This document shows, piece by piece, positions 7,888 to 17,075 of a stretch of DNA of 45,237 nucleotides. The notes under the pieces were generated by a model, which did no database searches, was not told the origin of the DNA, and saw only the letters and a program-made list of their open reading frames with translations. The stretch lies in contig CALZRA010000003.1 in the NCBI GenBank assembly GCA_945828345.1, positions 1 to 45,237 of the forward strand, read 5' to 3'. Position numbers and translations under genes: made by a program. The DNA is from an uncultured Bacteroidales bacterium (GTDB lineage: Bacteria; Bacteroidota; Bacteroidia; Bacteroidales; Bacteroidaceae). The stretch's first letter is position 1; each line of letters opens with the position of its first letter.

Positions 7888-10500
7888 TTAACGCATTTTA
7901 TTCGCATTCCGCCAGTGCAGCACTACGGCTCCGACAAAGAGAAGCATCATTAGGGCCTGTGCGGCATAGGCTATGCGGTTGGTGTGGTCGATGCTGGCGG
8001 GGCGGAACTCCATGGTCACTTGGTGTTTGCCGGCAGGAACTTTCAGGGCGCGCAGCACGTAGTTGGCGCGTCCCAGTGTGGCGGGCTGTCCGTCGATGGT
8101 GACGCTCCAGTCGGGGTAGTAGATTTCGGAGAATACGACCACGCCGCCTTGCTGGCTCTCGATGTCGTAGCTCAGCTGGTTGGGGGCATAGGCGGTGAGC
8201 TTCACCGTGCCCTGACCGAGCGGCGAGCCGTCGAGCTGGGCTCTGAAGCGGGCGTCGGCGACAGCGGCGTGCTTGGTGTCGAGCTGCTGGAGGGCTGCCA
8301 TTTCGGCGTCGGCTGTGGGCACGAAGTCGAGCCGCTCCACGAACCACCCGTTGCCGTTGGCATAGGGGTTGAGCACGGCCTGGGCGCGCGCTCCGGAACC
8401 GAAGATGAAGTACTTGGTGTTGAGCATGTTGAGGGCGGGGGCCAGACTGTCGCCGGGCACTTGGCTGAGGTCGCCCTCAGCGGCATTGATAGCTCCGACA
8501 AACTGCTGGAGCTCGCTGCCGAGCTTGCGGTCGATGAGGTCCTGGTAGCGGTGGAGCTTGGCTGCGTGGTAGCCGCCGATGCTGTGGTGGTAGTAGGAGG
8601 TGGCGTTGGTGGTTTCGTTGAAGGGATTGCCGGCACCGAGGTTGGCCACGCGGTAGTAGGTCGTGTCCTTCAGGATCTGCTCGTCGGCCGGGGTCTTGGC
8701 GAAGCCTTCCTGTTGCAGCTGGGGCGTGGTGAAGCTGTCTTCGTTGAGGTAGCGGCGGTCAATCTGCCACAGGTCGATGAGACACATGAGGCCCAGGAGG
8801 GAACAGGCCATCCACCCCTTCATCTTACCTTCGGCATAGGCCCAGAGCAGGAGGGCGCCGAGCAGGATGATAAAGAGTGAGCGCAGGGCGTCGGCCGAGA
8901 GGATGGCGTGGTGCATGGAGGAGAGGGCTGTCTCGTAGCGCAGCACGAGTTCGGCGGGGAAACCAGCTTGGCGCATGAGGGCGAAGGTATCGGCATCAGA
9001 TGCCGAGATGCAGCTGCCCGCAGTCTGGGGGAAGAGCCACAGCAGCAGGCACAGACCCGCTGTAGCGAGGGCAGCTACGGGCAGGCCGATACGCTTTTCG
9101 AGCGGGGCCTGCTTCCAGTCGGTGAGCCTGAAGAGCTGCTTGTTGGCCATGATGCTGCGCAGGCACAGAACGGCCAGCAGGGGCATGGTGAACTCGGCCA
9201 CTACCAACGCGGAGCTGACGGTGCGGAACTTAGCGTAGAGCGGCAGGTGGTCGATGAAGAAGTCGGTGAGCGCGGGCATGTTCTTGCCCCATGCAAAGAG
9301 CAGGCTGACCATGGTGGCCAGGAGCATGGCCCACTTGACGGGGCCTTTCACATAGAACAGGCCGAGCACGAAGAGGAAGCACACGAAGGCGCCCACATAG
9401 ACAGGGCCTACGGTGAAGGGCTGGTTGCCCCAATATTGCTGTATGCCGGGAGGGTAGGCTTGCAGGCCGCTCTGCTGAAATGCCTGCTGGGTCTGTCCGG
9501 CGCATTCATAGAAGTCATCGTAACCCTTGAGGCTTTCCACGCCTTCGCGGTCGAGAATCGAGGTGGAACCTCCGCCTTTGTAGTCAGGAATGAGCAGCGT
9601 GAGGGTTTCGTCGACACCGTAGCTCCAGGCGGTGATGTAGTCGCGGTCGAGTCCGTCGGTGGCTTTGGCCTGGGCTTTATGACTGCCGGCGGGCGCGCTC
9701 AGTTCGGCCTTGCCGCGCAGCGAGGCTTTCGAGTATTCATAGGTGTGGTAGAGGTTGGGCAGGTTGGCAGCCACGCCGAGCAGTCCGGCAAAGGCCAGCA
9801 TGAGGGTGGCCTTGAGCCAGCCGAGCAGACGGCGGTGGAGCAGGGCATCCACGCCATAGGCAAGCGCCAGGAAGAGCATCGGAAACAGGAAGTAGTAGCT
9901 CATCTGGAAGTGGTTGCTCATGATCTGGAAGGCGGTGAAGATAGCCGTCACCGTTCCGCCCCACAGCAGCTTGCCCCGGTAACACAGAATGAGTCCGCCC
10001 ACCGTAGGGGGAATGAAGGCGAGCGTCAGTACCTTCCAGATGTGGCCTGCGGCGATGATGATGAGAAAATAGGATGAGAAGGCCCACAGGATGGAGCCGA
10101 GTGCGGCCAGATAGGTCTTGAAGTTGAAGGCGCGCAGGAGGATGTAGAAGCCCAGCAGGTAGAGGAAGAGGTAGCTGATGGGCGGAAACCATGAGGAGGT
10201 CCACAGGCCGTAGGCTTTCGAGGCGTTCGAAAGGGTTTGGGTTGCGCTGTAGGAGGGTGACATCTGGTAGGTGGGCATACCGCTGAACAGCGCGTTCGAC
10301 CACCGCGTGGGTTCGCCGTCGTGGGTGGCCATATACTCTTTTTGTTCTTGTCCCTGACCCATAGCGGCCACACTGTCGTGTCCACCGAGCACCAGACCCT
10401 CGCTCAGAGGGGTCAGGAAGTAGAAGGTACTAATGAGCAAGAAGATGCACACGACGAGCGCGTCGGGACACGCCTTCTCGATGAGTTTCTTGAAATCCAT
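7888..10500 (-). CDS. YfhO-family polytopic membrane protein
   Basis: The 870-residue product is a YfhO-type (PF09586-like) integral membrane protein, a family related to GT-C glycosyltransferases and linked in some bacteria to glycosylation of cell-wall polymers. It has an N-terminal helix (LVVCIFLLISTFYFL), then a periplasmic loop with the family segments GHDSVAAMGQ and WSNALFSGMPTYQ, around ten more hydrophobic helices, a large extracytoplasmic domain after about residue 560, and a final helix near the C terminus. The start is the ATG at 10500; the leader just upstream is A/C-rich with no Shine-Dalgarno. The flippase gene lies 178 bp upstream on the same strand, which fits a glycan role, but the substrate is unknown. 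Confidence 0.9.
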   Translation of the reverse strand: MDFKKLIEKACPDALVVCIFLLISTFYFLTPLSEGLVLGGHDSVAAMGQGQEQKEYMATHDGEPTRWSNALFSGMPTYQMSPSYSATQTLSNASKAYGLWTSSWFPPISYLFLYLLGFYILLRAFNFKTYLAALGSILWAFSSYFLIIIAAGHIWKVLTLAFIPPTVGGLILCYRGKLLWGGTVTAIFTAFQIMSNHFQMSYYFLFPMLFLALAYGVDALLHRRLLGWLKATLMLAFAGLLGVAANLPNLYHTYEYSKASLRGKAELSAPAGSHKAQAKATDGLDRDYITAWSYGVDETLTLLIPDYKGGGSTSILDREGVESLKGYDDFYECAGQTQQAFQQSGLQAYPPGIQQYWGNQPFTVGPVYVGAFVCFLFVLGLFYVKGPVKWAMLLATMVSLLFAWGKNMPALTDFFIDHLPLYAKFRTVSSALVVAEFTMPLLAVLCLRSIMANKQLFRLTDWKQAPLEKRIGLPVAALATAGLCLLLWLFPQTAGSCISASDADTFALMRQAGFPAELVLRYETALSSMHHAILSADALRSLFIILLGALLLWAYAEGKMKGWMACSLLGLMCLIDLWQIDRRYLNEDSFTTPQLQQEGFAKTPADEQILKDTTYYRVANLGAGNPFNETTNATSYYHHSIGGYHAAKLHRYQDLIDRKLGSELQQFVGAINAAEGDLSQVPGDSLAPALNMLNTKYFIFGSGARAQAVLNPYANGNGWFVERLDFVPTADAEMAALQQLDTKHAAVADARFRAQLDGSPLGQGTVKLTAYAPNQLSYDIESQQGGVVVFSEIYYPDWSVTIDGQPATLGRANYVLRALKVPAGKHQVTMEFRPASIDHTNRIAYAAQALMMLLFVGAVVLHWRNANKMR

Positions 10501-10678
10501 TTTTTGGGGTTTGTTGTTTGGTTGTTTGCTTGGAGGAGTAGGGGGCAAGGTTGAAAATCCGATGTTTGGGGGTAAAAGTTGAGGAGTTTAGAAGTTTGGA
10601 AGGCTGTGATCACTGAGCGAATGATTACTGCGCTTGGCAGTGGCCGTATAAACTTTTCAACTAAATGCTTTTCAACTT

Positions 10679-12118
10679 TCATACCATCACCTTCCGCACC
10701 ACTGGCCATACGTAGGGAACGGTGAGTGACAGGCACACAGTTCCGCCGACGGCGCGCAGCAGCAGGGAAGGTTGCGCCGAAACCCACAGCGTGGCGGCCA
10801 GAATGGCGAAGAGCCACAGGCAGCGTCCGCGTGTGCCGCTACTCAGGCTGAAGGCGTAATGGCGGCGGTAGCAGTAGCTGATGAGCAACAGGTCGAACAG
10901 GTTGGCAACCGACAGGCCGACACCGGCTCCGGTGAGTCCGCCCCAGTAGTAGCCGCCGATGACGCTCAGGCAGAACACGGCATCGTAGGCCAGCTCCATG
11001 ACCATGTATCGCACCGAGTTTCCCCGCGCCAGTGGCAGGTAGGCTATGGGGGTGTAGATGGCTTTGAAGAACATGTAGGGCGCGGCGCAGAGCACCATGG
11101 TGTGGATAACCAGAAAGTCACTCGTGTAGAGCAGCCGTATGATGAGGGGCAGGAATAGGCTGAACACCATGAGGAAGGGCACCATGAGCACCACCAAAGT
11201 GTTGATTTGGCGGTTGATGGTGACGTTCATTTCGCGCACATCAGTGGCCGGAATAGCCGAGAGCCTCGGAAAATAGTCGGCATCGAGTGCCACAAACACC
11301 AAGCGGGCGTAGCTCACGGTAAGGGTGAAGCCGGCAGCGTAGTAGCCGATGGTGGCCAGTCCCTCATGGCTGCGCACCAGCGCGGCGCGTATCAGCATTT
11401 CGGCAGCGGCGGTCATCACGCCCGCCAGAATGTAGGCCGTGCCCATGCGCAACATGGGCAGGCCGGCACGCAGGGTGCGGCGGTTCAGGGGGCCTACGCG
11501 GTAGGCGTGGTTTTGGGTGGCCTCGCGCAGGTTGAAGCCAAACAGGCCCGCTGCGCCGCACACGAGTACGGGCACTACGCCGCTGATGCCCATGGAAGCA
11601 TAGAGCCACACGCTCACCGCCAGCGTGAACAGCGCGCTCCACAGCGTGGCGCGGGCCAGCCGCTTGAGTTGCCGCATGGCCTTGAGCAGCGCGATTTCAC
11701 CGCCGGCCAGCGTGGCCAATGCCACGGCGGGCGACAGCAGGCAGAAGTCAGCGGCGCGTTGGGTGCTGCCACAGGCCATCAGCGAGATGAGGGGCGAGAG
11801 GGCGAGGCAAACGAGCAGGCCAAACAGCGCCGTGATGGCCACCCAGGTGCGCACCGTTCGCACTTGCTCGCTCAGAGCCTCCGCATCGGTGTGTGAGCAC
11901 CCGGCCGAGAGGTGTTTCACGGCACTCAGCCCCAGACCGAAGTTGGTGGCTCCGCCCAACAGCTCTAATGAGCGGGCATAGAGGTCGGCCAGCCCCATAC
12001 CTGCTGCGCCGATGAGGGCTGCTGCCACCTTGTTGCGCACCACGGCAATGAGAATGTAGAGTGCCTGCACACTGCCTAACAGGCCGGTGGACTTGAAGAG
12101 TTGGCGATAGGTGGGCAT
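10679..12118 (-). CDS. Polysaccharide flippase (Wzx/O-antigen translocase type)
   Basis: This 479-residue protein has 12-14 predicted membrane helices and the N-terminal pattern of the oligosaccharide flippase family (FKSTGLLGSVQALYILIAVVRNKVAAALIGAAGMGLADLYARS). Members move undecaprenyl-linked oligosaccharides across the inner membrane for O-antigen or capsule assembly. It is the last gene of the run that begins with ftsX and lies 39 bp after the folK fusion. uppP, which recycles the same lipid carrier, is four genes upstream. No polymerase or sugar-nucleotide gene is adjacent, so which glycan it carries is open. A MATE-type transporter is the main alternative. Confidence 0.85.
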   Translation of the reverse strand: MPTYRQLFKSTGLLGSVQALYILIAVVRNKVAAALIGAAGMGLADLYARSLELLGGATNFGLGLSAVKHLSAGCSHTDAEALSEQVRTVRTWVAITALFGLLVCLALSPLISLMACGSTQRAADFCLLSPAVALATLAGGEIALLKAMRQLKRLARATLWSALFTLAVSVWLYASMGISGVVPVLVCGAAGLFGFNLREATQNHAYRVGPLNRRTLRAGLPMLRMGTAYILAGVMTAAAEMLIRAALVRSHEGLATIGYYAAGFTLTVSYARLVFVALDADYFPRLSAIPATDVREMNVTINRQINTLVVLMVPFLMVFSLFLPLIIRLLYTSDFLVIHTMVLCAAPYMFFKAIYTPIAYLPLARGNSVRYMVMELAYDAVFCLSVIGGYYWGGLTGAGVGLSVANLFDLLLISYCYRRHYAFSLSSGTRGRCLWLFAILAATLWVSAQPSLLLRAVGGTVCLSLTVPYVWPVVRKVMV

Positions 12119-12157
12119 GTCGGTTGCGTCGTTGGGAGGGAGATGCCGTGGCCAGTG

Positions 12158-13060
12158 TCAGAGGGCCAGTTTGTAGACATTCGTTTCGCGCTGCACGAAG
12201 CCCGCCCTCCGATAGAGCCGGTTGGCTGCCTCGCGGGCCGGGCGCGAAGTCAGGTTCAGACTGGCGGCACCCAGCCGTCGGCCTTCCTGCTCCAAGAAAG
12301 CCAGCATTTGGCGGGCATAGCCCCGGCAGCGGCAGCGGGAGTCGACCACCACGTCCTCCACCCAGGCCTTCGTGCCGGTGAGCAGCGTGTCGACGGCCAG
12401 GGTGGCCATGCCGCTCACCGTGCCACACTCATCGTAGAGCAGATAGAGGTGGATGTTGGGGGCCGACACCACGTGGGCGAGTCGTTCGGCACTGATGCTC
12501 TTGGTCTTCGACGAGAGCTGGGCCAGCAGCCGCGAAATGTGTGGTTCGATGTCGGCGGCGCGCTCGGGGGTGTCAAACTCCTCGATGCGTGCCCGGTTCA
12601 GCTCATCGAGCAGTTCCTTCACCGTGTGCGCCTGTCCGGGCAGCACCAGTTCGGGAGCTATCTCGGCCAGCGGCTGCAACACGAAGCGGCGTTGGGTCAT
12701 GGCGGGGTGCGGCAGTGTCAGTCCGGGCTGTTGCAGCTGCACATCGTCGTAGGCCAGCAGGTCGATGTCGATCGTGCGGTCGGAGTAGCCTGTGGTGTCG
12801 CTTTTCGCCGGGCGGCCCAGTTCGCGCTCCATCTGCTGTGTGGCGGCCAGCACTTCGTCGATGCCGAGTTCGGTTTCGACGTGAGCGGCGGCATTCAGAA
12901 AGAGATTTTCCGACTCGAAGCCCACGGGGAGGGTCTCTATGGCGCCCGAGGTGGCCACTACGTTGCCCACGCGCTGGGCGAGGAGTTCGAGGGCACTATG
13001 AAGGTACTGCTGGCGGTCGCCCAGGTTTGAGCCGAGGGCAAGGTAAAGGTTGTGTTTCAT
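12158..13060 (-). CDS. folK: HPPK (FolK) fused to a GNAT acetyltransferase
   Basis: A continuous 300-residue frame joins two domains. Residues 1-155 are 6-hydroxymethyl-7,8-dihydropterin pyrophosphokinase, which transfers pyrophosphate from ATP in folate synthesis: LALGSNLGDR (7-16), RTIDIDLLAY (95-104) and LPHPAMTQRRFVLQPLAE (116-133) are the family motifs. Residues 158-300 look like a GNAT N-acetyltransferase: VEDVVVDSRCRCRGYARQML (234-252) holds beta-4 and the RxxGxA acetyl-CoA loop, and NRLYRRAGF (280-288) is the usual motif B end. The ATG at 13060 is chosen because MKHNLYLALGSN is the normal HPPK N terminus. It lies 13 bp after queA. The acceptor of the acetyl group is unknown. No stop codon or frameshift separates the halves. 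Confidence 0.9.
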   Translation of the reverse strand: MKHNLYLALGSNLGDRQQYLHSALELLAQRVGNVVATSGAIETLPVGFESENLFLNAAAHVETELGIDEVLAATQQMERELGRPAKSDTTGYSDRTIDIDLLAYDDVQLQQPGLTLPHPAMTQRRFVLQPLAEIAPELVLPGQAHTVKELLDELNRARIEEFDTPERAADIEPHISRLLAQLSSKTKSISAERLAHVVSAPNIHLYLLYDECGTVSGMATLAVDTLLTGTKAWVEDVVVDSRCRCRGYARQMLAFLEQEGRRLGAASLNLTSRPAREAANRLYRRAGFVQRETNVYKLAL

Positions 13061-13073
13061 GACGTTTGGGTTA

Positions 13074-14126
13074 CTAATCGATAATGAGCATGACATCGCC
13101 GAAAGGTCCGAAGCGGTAGTTCTGCTTCAGGGCCTCCTCGTAGGCGTTCATGGTCTGCTCGTAGCCGCCAAAGGCTGCGGTGAGCATGAGCAGGGTGGAG
13201 TAGGGCGTGTGGAAGTTCGACAGCATGGCATCGGCCACGTGGAACTGGTAGGGCGGGAAGATGAACTTGTTGGTCCAGCCCTCATATTCCTTGATGCGGA
13301 AGTCGGTGCTGCAGGCCACTTCGAGCGCGCGCTGTACGGTGGTTCCGACGGCCAGCACCTTGCGGCCTTCGTCCTTGGCCTGGTTCACGAGGCGGCAACA
13401 TTCGGCCTCGACAAACATTTGCTCCGAGTCCATCTTGTGTTTGGTGAGGTCTTCCACATCGGTGGCCCTGAAGTTGCCCAGACCGCAGTGGAGGGTGATG
13501 AAGGCGGGGTCTATGCCCTTGATTTCCATGCGCTTCATCATCTCGCGCGAGAAGTGCATACCGGCGGTGGGAGCTGTCACGGCACCCTCGTGGCGGGCAA
13601 AGATACACTGAAAGCGCTCCATGTCCTCGGGTTCGCTTTCGCGGCCAATGAATCGGGGTATGGGAGCTTCGCCCAGGGCGTAGAGCGACTTCTTGAACTC
13701 ATCGTGGTCGCCGTCGTAAAGGAAGCGCAGCGTACGGCCGCGGCTGGTGGTGTTGTCAATGACTTCGGCCACAATCGAGTTGTCCTCGCCGAAGTAGAGC
13801 TTGTTGCCGATGCGTATTTTGCGGGCGGGATCGACCAGCACGTCCCACAGGCGCAGTTCCTGGTTGAGCTCGCGCAGCAGGAACACCTCGATGCGTGCCC
13901 CGGTCTTTTCCTTGTTGCCATAGAGGCGGGCGGGAAAGACCTTGGTGTCGTTGAACACGAAGACGTCGTGCTCGTCGAAGAACGACAGGAGGTCCTTGAA
14001 CATGAGGTGTTCGAGGTCGCCGGTCTTTCGGTGCAGCACCATCATGCGCGACTCGTCGCGGTGGGGTGCGGGGTATTTGGCAATGCTCTCTTCGGGGAGC
14101 TTGAATTTGAACTGTGAGAGTTTCAT
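13074..14126 (-). CDS. queA: S-adenosylmethionine:tRNA ribosyltransferase-isomerase
   Basis: The 350-residue product is QueA, which moves the ribosyl part of S-adenosylmethionine onto 7-aminomethyl-7-deazaguanine in tRNA to give epoxyqueuosine at the wobble position. The N terminus ([26 protein letters not shown]), the [10 protein letters not shown] segment, the TAGMHFS motif and the C-terminal [16 protein letters not shown] are all typical, and the length is that of the full family. The ATG at 14126 lies 4 bp after the truB stop, so the two tRNA-modifying genes are probably translated together. The rest of the queuosine pathway is not in this window. Confidence 0.98.
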   Translation of the reverse strand: MKLSQFKFKLPEESIAKYPAPHRDESRMMVLHRKTGDLEHLMFKDLLSFFDEHDVFVFNDTKVFPARLYGNKEKTGARIEVFLLRELNQELRLWDVLVDPARKIRIGNKLYFGEDNSIVAEVIDNTTSRGRTLRFLYDGDHDEFKKSLYALGEAPIPRFIGRESEPEDMERFQCIFARHEGAVTAPTAGMHFSREMMKRMEIKGIDPAFITLHCGLGNFRATDVEDLTKHKMDSEQMFVEAECCRLVNQAKDEGRKVLAVGTTVQRALEVACSTDFRIKEYEGWTNKFIFPPYQFHVADAMLSNFHTPYSTLLMLTAAFGGYEQTMNAYEEALKQNYRFGPFGDVMLIID

Positions 14127-14130
14127 GTGC

Positions 14131-14853
14131 TTATGAATTAGGAAGGTCGGTTTCGATGGTTTGCTGTGAGAGCCACTGTTCGAAGCTGTCAAGGGTGAAG
14201 CAGTCGTGTTCCGAGTAGTTGCCCACGCGGGTGCGGCGCAGCGCGGTGAGGTGTGCGCCGCTGTGGAGGGCCAGTCCGATGTCGCGGGCCAGGGCGCGAA
14301 TGTAGGTGCCTTTCGAGCAGACCACGCGCAGGGTGATTTCGCGGGCGGGCAGGTTGCAGTCGAGCAGTTCGATCTCGTCGATGCGCAGGGGCTTGGCCTT
14401 GAGTTCCACCTCGTGGCCCTTTCCGCTGCGTGCCAGGTCGTAGGCTCTTGAGCCGTTCACCTTGCATGCCGAGTAGACCGGTGGAACCTGCATGATTTCG
14501 CCTACGAAGCGGCTGAGCGTTTCGCGCACCAACGGTTCGGTGATGTGCTCGGTGGGATAGGTGTGGTCGACGGGGTGCTCCAGGTCGAAGCTGGGCGTGG
14601 TGGCTCCCAGTGCCAGGGTAGCCACATACTCTTTCACCCCTGCTTGCAGCTGGTCGATCTGTTTGGTGGCGCGTCCCGTACACACCACCATTACGCCGGT
14701 GGCCAACGGGTCGAGGGTGCCGGCATGGCCCACTTTGATTTTGCGGCCTTGCATGGCTCGGGTGAGCAGCCAGCGCACCTTGGCCACTAACTGGAAGGAG
14801 GTCATGCCGTAGGGCTTGTCGAACGAGAGTACCTGTCCGGTAAGGAAGTTCAT
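14131..14853 (-). CDS. truB: tRNA pseudouridine(55) synthase
   Basis: The 240-residue product is TruB, which isomerises U55 of the tRNA T-loop to pseudouridine and also helps tRNA fold. The catalytic motif [12 protein letters not shown] is at residues 43-54 with the nucleophilic aspartate at D48. IDKP-like FDKPYGMTS (11-19) and [16 protein letters not shown] (in the second half) are the other family signatures. No PUA domain follows, as is common for short TruB proteins. The start at 14853 gives [14 protein letters not shown], which aligns with the family; the open frame reaches upstream into uppP but no match extends there. It is 37 bp downstream of uppP. Confidence 0.98.
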   Translation of the reverse strand: MNFLTGQVLSFDKPYGMTSFQLVAKVRWLLTRAMQGRKIKVGHAGTLDPLATGVMVVCTGRATKQIDQLQAGVKEYVATLALGATTPSFDLEHPVDHTYPTEHITEPLVRETLSRFVGEIMQVPPVYSACKVNGSRAYDLARSGKGHEVELKAKPLRIDEIELLDCNLPAREITLRVVCSKGTYIRALARDIGLALHSGAHLTALRRTRVGNYSEHDCFTLDSFEQWLSQQTIETDLPNS

Positions 14854-14890
14854 GCGAGCTTGTGTGTTGCGGGTTAGGAGGAAAGAAAGA

Positions 14891-15709
14891 CTAAAGCAGC
14901 AGGGTAATGATGCCCACGACGGCACAGTAGTAGGCAAAGTAGATGAGCTTGCCTTTCTTCACGATGCCTATCATCCACTTGCAGGCCAGGATGCCCGAGA
15001 AGAGCGCGGCGTTGAAGCCTATGAGCATTGTGGTAGACGAGATGCCGGCAAAGGCTGCATCGAATCCCTGGTGGGCAGCCTTTATGAGGTCGAGCAGGGC
15101 CTCACCCAGGATGGGCGGAATGACCATCAGGAAGGAGAACTGCGCCATGCTGCTCTTTTTGTTGCCCAGCATCAGTCCGGTGGCGATGGTCGAGCCCGAG
15201 CGGCTCAGGCCGGGGAGTACGGCCAATGCCTGTGCCACTCCTATAATAAAGGCGTGGCCCGGCGAGATGTGTTCGCGCTGGCGGGGCTTGGCGTAGTAGG
15301 AGAAGGCGAGCAGGGCCGCCGTGAGCAGCAGGCAGCAGCCCACCACGGTCAGTCCACTGCCGAAGATGCCCTCCACCTCCTTCTTGAAGAAGACGCCCAC
15401 GATGCCTATGGGCACCATCGACACGAGGATGTTCAGCACATACTGCTGGTCGGGGTTCAGCCGGGCCAGTCCTTTGCCCGTGCCCAGAGGGCGGAAAGTG
15501 CCTTTGAAGATGCTGGCAATTTCGTCACCCAGCACGACGAGGGTACTCAGTACGGTGGCTACGTGGACCAGCACGGTAAACATCAGGTTCTCTTCGGCTT
15601 CGATACCGAGCAGCTGTGAGCCGAGTGCCAGGTGGCCGCTGCTGCTCACGGGCAGGTATTCGGTGAGACCTTGCAGCAGGCCGAGTAACAATGCTTCCAG
15701 ATTGCTCAT
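14891..15709 (-). CDS. uppP: Undecaprenyl-diphosphatase (UppP/BacA)
   Basis: This 272-residue membrane enzyme removes a phosphate from undecaprenyl diphosphate so that the lipid carrier can be reused for peptidoglycan and glycan synthesis; extra copies give bacitracin resistance in other bacteria. The family motifs are complete: [13 protein letters not shown] (15-27) and [15 protein letters not shown] (165-179), which together form the active site. About eight hydrophobic helices are visible. The gene is 6 bp after the DUF3098 gene and 37 bp before truB, inside the ftsX cluster, a layout often seen in Bacteroidota. Confidence 0.98.
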   Translation of the reverse strand: MSNLEALLLGLLQGLTEYLPVSSSGHLALGSQLLGIEAEENLMFTVLVHVATVLSTLVVLGDEIASIFKGTFRPLGTGKGLARLNPDQQYVLNILVSMVPIGIVGVFFKKEVEGIFGSGLTVVGCCLLLTAALLAFSYYAKPRQREHISPGHAFIIGVAQALAVLPGLSRSGSTIATGLMLGNKKSSMAQFSFLMVIPPILGEALLDLIKAAHQGFDAAFAGISSTTMLIGFNAALFSGILACKWMIGIVKKGKLIYFAYYCAVVGIITLLL

Positions 15710-15715
15710 AGCTCT

Positions 15716-16000
15716 TTATGCGTTAGTTTGCGGGTTATCGGTGTCGGTCGGCTGGTCGGCCGGCTTCTCGGTGCGCGGGCGGCGCAGTATGCCGTAGATC
15801 ATAAACAGGTAGCCAAACAGGCATACGGCGGGGGCCACCTTGATGTGGCGTGCGTCGAAGATGGCGGGGTTGAAGGTCTGCTCGTCGGAGCCGGAGCCCG
15901 ACATCAGCACCATGCCCAGGATGACTACTGCCATGCCCACGGCCAGCAGCAGGTAGTTCACGCGGTCGAAGGCGAAGACTTTCTTGTTGTTTGAAGACAT
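15716..16000 (-). CDS. DUF3098-family small membrane protein
   Basis: The 94-residue product has two membrane helices (about residues 15-33 and 55-71) separated by a short loop (DEQTFNPAIFDARHIKVAP) and a hydrophilic, acidic and proline-rich tail. This pattern and its place between ftsX and uppP match the DUF3098 family, which is restricted largely to Bacteroidota. No function is known for the family. Its constant neighbours FtsX and UppP suggest a part in envelope growth, which is inference from gene order only. It lies 49 bp downstream of ftsX. Confidence 0.9.
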   Translation of the reverse strand: MSSNNKKVFAFDRVNYLLLAVGMAVVILGMVLMSGSGSDEQTFNPAIFDARHIKVAPAVCLFGYLFMIYGILRRPRTEKPADQPTDTDNPQTNA

Positions 16001-16049
16001 GATTCTTTGGTTTATGGATGTAAGATGTTGTTTCGTGTTGTTGCCGGCC

Positions 16050-16940
16050 TCACTTCAGGTGCACTTCGGCCGTGCTGCAGTGCAGCAGCCGGTTCACCGA
16101 GAAGTAGGCGCACGCCATGGTCAGTCCGAGTCCGCACACCAGCACTGTGCCGAGCGTGGCGGCCCACACTTCGGGCGTGACCAACTGGTTGAGGTAGATA
16201 TCGCCCGTTCCGGCTTCGAATTGCAGGTAATAGAGCGCGCCGCCCAGCAGTAGTCCGGCTATCAGCGCGGCGGCCAGGCCGATGCGGAAGGCTTGCCAGA
16301 TGAAGGGGCGGCGTATGAAGCCCCAGCTTGCCCCCACGAGTTTCATGGTGGCGATGCTGTAGCGGCGGGCGTAGACACTCATGCGCATGGTGTTGTTTAT
16401 GAGCGAGAAGGACACCAAGGCCAGCAGCAGGGCCACGACCAGCAGCACCAGTCCCACCGAGGGAATGGTGCGGTCCAGACTTTCCATTACGTCGCGGGGA
16501 TAGGTCACGTCCATCACGCCGGGCAGGGCCTTGATTTGCTTTTCGTAGCGGGCCAGGCTGTCCAAGTTGGCATAGCCGGCCTGGAGGTATACTTCAAATT
16601 CGGCAGGAATGGGGCTGTCGCCCAGAAATTCGCCCAAGTCATCTTGGAGGGCTTCGTTTATCTCGCGCGTGCCGCGCTCCTTTGATATGTAGTCTACTTT
16701 GCGGGCGTAGGGTGCTTTGTGCAGTACCGCCTGCGTTTGTAACAGTTCTGTGTGTTTGATGCTGTCATTCAGCAACACTTCGACGGTCAGCCCTTCGCGC
16801 AGCTGCTTGCTGAAGTTGTTGCCGATGCCCACAAAGAGTACGACCAGCCCCAGCAGGAGCAGTACCAGCGTGGTGCTGATGCAGGTGGTCACGGTGCCGA
16901 AGCGTCCCGCTTTGCGTTGTTTCTTTCTGTTCTTTGCCAT
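16050..16940 (-). CDS. ftsX: Cell division protein FtsX
   Basis: The 296-residue product is the membrane subunit of the FtsEX complex, which passes ATP-driven conformational change to periplasmic peptidoglycan hydrolases at the septum. It has the standard four helices (about 20-42, 161-182, 217-238, 258-280), a periplasmic extracellular domain between the first two (45-160), and the conserved cytoplasmic segment MKLVGAS (199-205). The ATG at 16940 is chosen because MAKNRKKQRKAGRF is a normal basic N terminus; an upstream in-frame start would fall before the promoter. FtsE is not adjacent, as is usual in this phylum. It is the first gene of the cluster. Confidence 0.96.
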   Translation of the reverse strand: MAKNRKKQRKAGRFGTVTTCISTTLVLLLLGLVVLFVGIGNNFSKQLREGLTVEVLLNDSIKHTELLQTQAVLHKAPYARKVDYISKERGTREINEALQDDLGEFLGDSPIPAEFEVYLQAGYANLDSLARYEKQIKALPGVMDVTYPRDVMESLDRTIPSVGLVLLVVALLLALVSFSLINNTMRMSVYARRYSIATMKLVGASWGFIRRPFIWQAFRIGLAAALIAGLLLGGALYYLQFEAGTGDIYLNQLVTPEVWAATLGTVLVCGLGLTMACAYFSVNRLLHCSTAEVHLK

Positions 16941-16980
16941 GGTTTGATTGCGAATAGGGCGCAGTAACGCTAAATTCGCA

Positions 16981-17012
16981 CAAAAGTACAACGAAGGGCG
17001 TGGGATTTCCAA
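16981..17012 (-). promoter_or_regulatory. Promoter of the ftsX-to-flippase cluster
   Basis: On the minus strand TTG (17012-17010), a 21-nt spacer and TACTTTTG (16988-16981) fit the Bacteroidota consensus. The box lies 40 bp before the ftsX start. The next six genes follow with gaps of 4-49 bp and no visible terminator, so one transcript down to 10679 is plausible. Confidence 0.8.
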
Positions 17013-17075
17013 GTGCAGGCTTGTTTTTAACACTTTTGTGGCCCTCGCTTGGGCCATTCGGGGCGTGTTGCCGGC

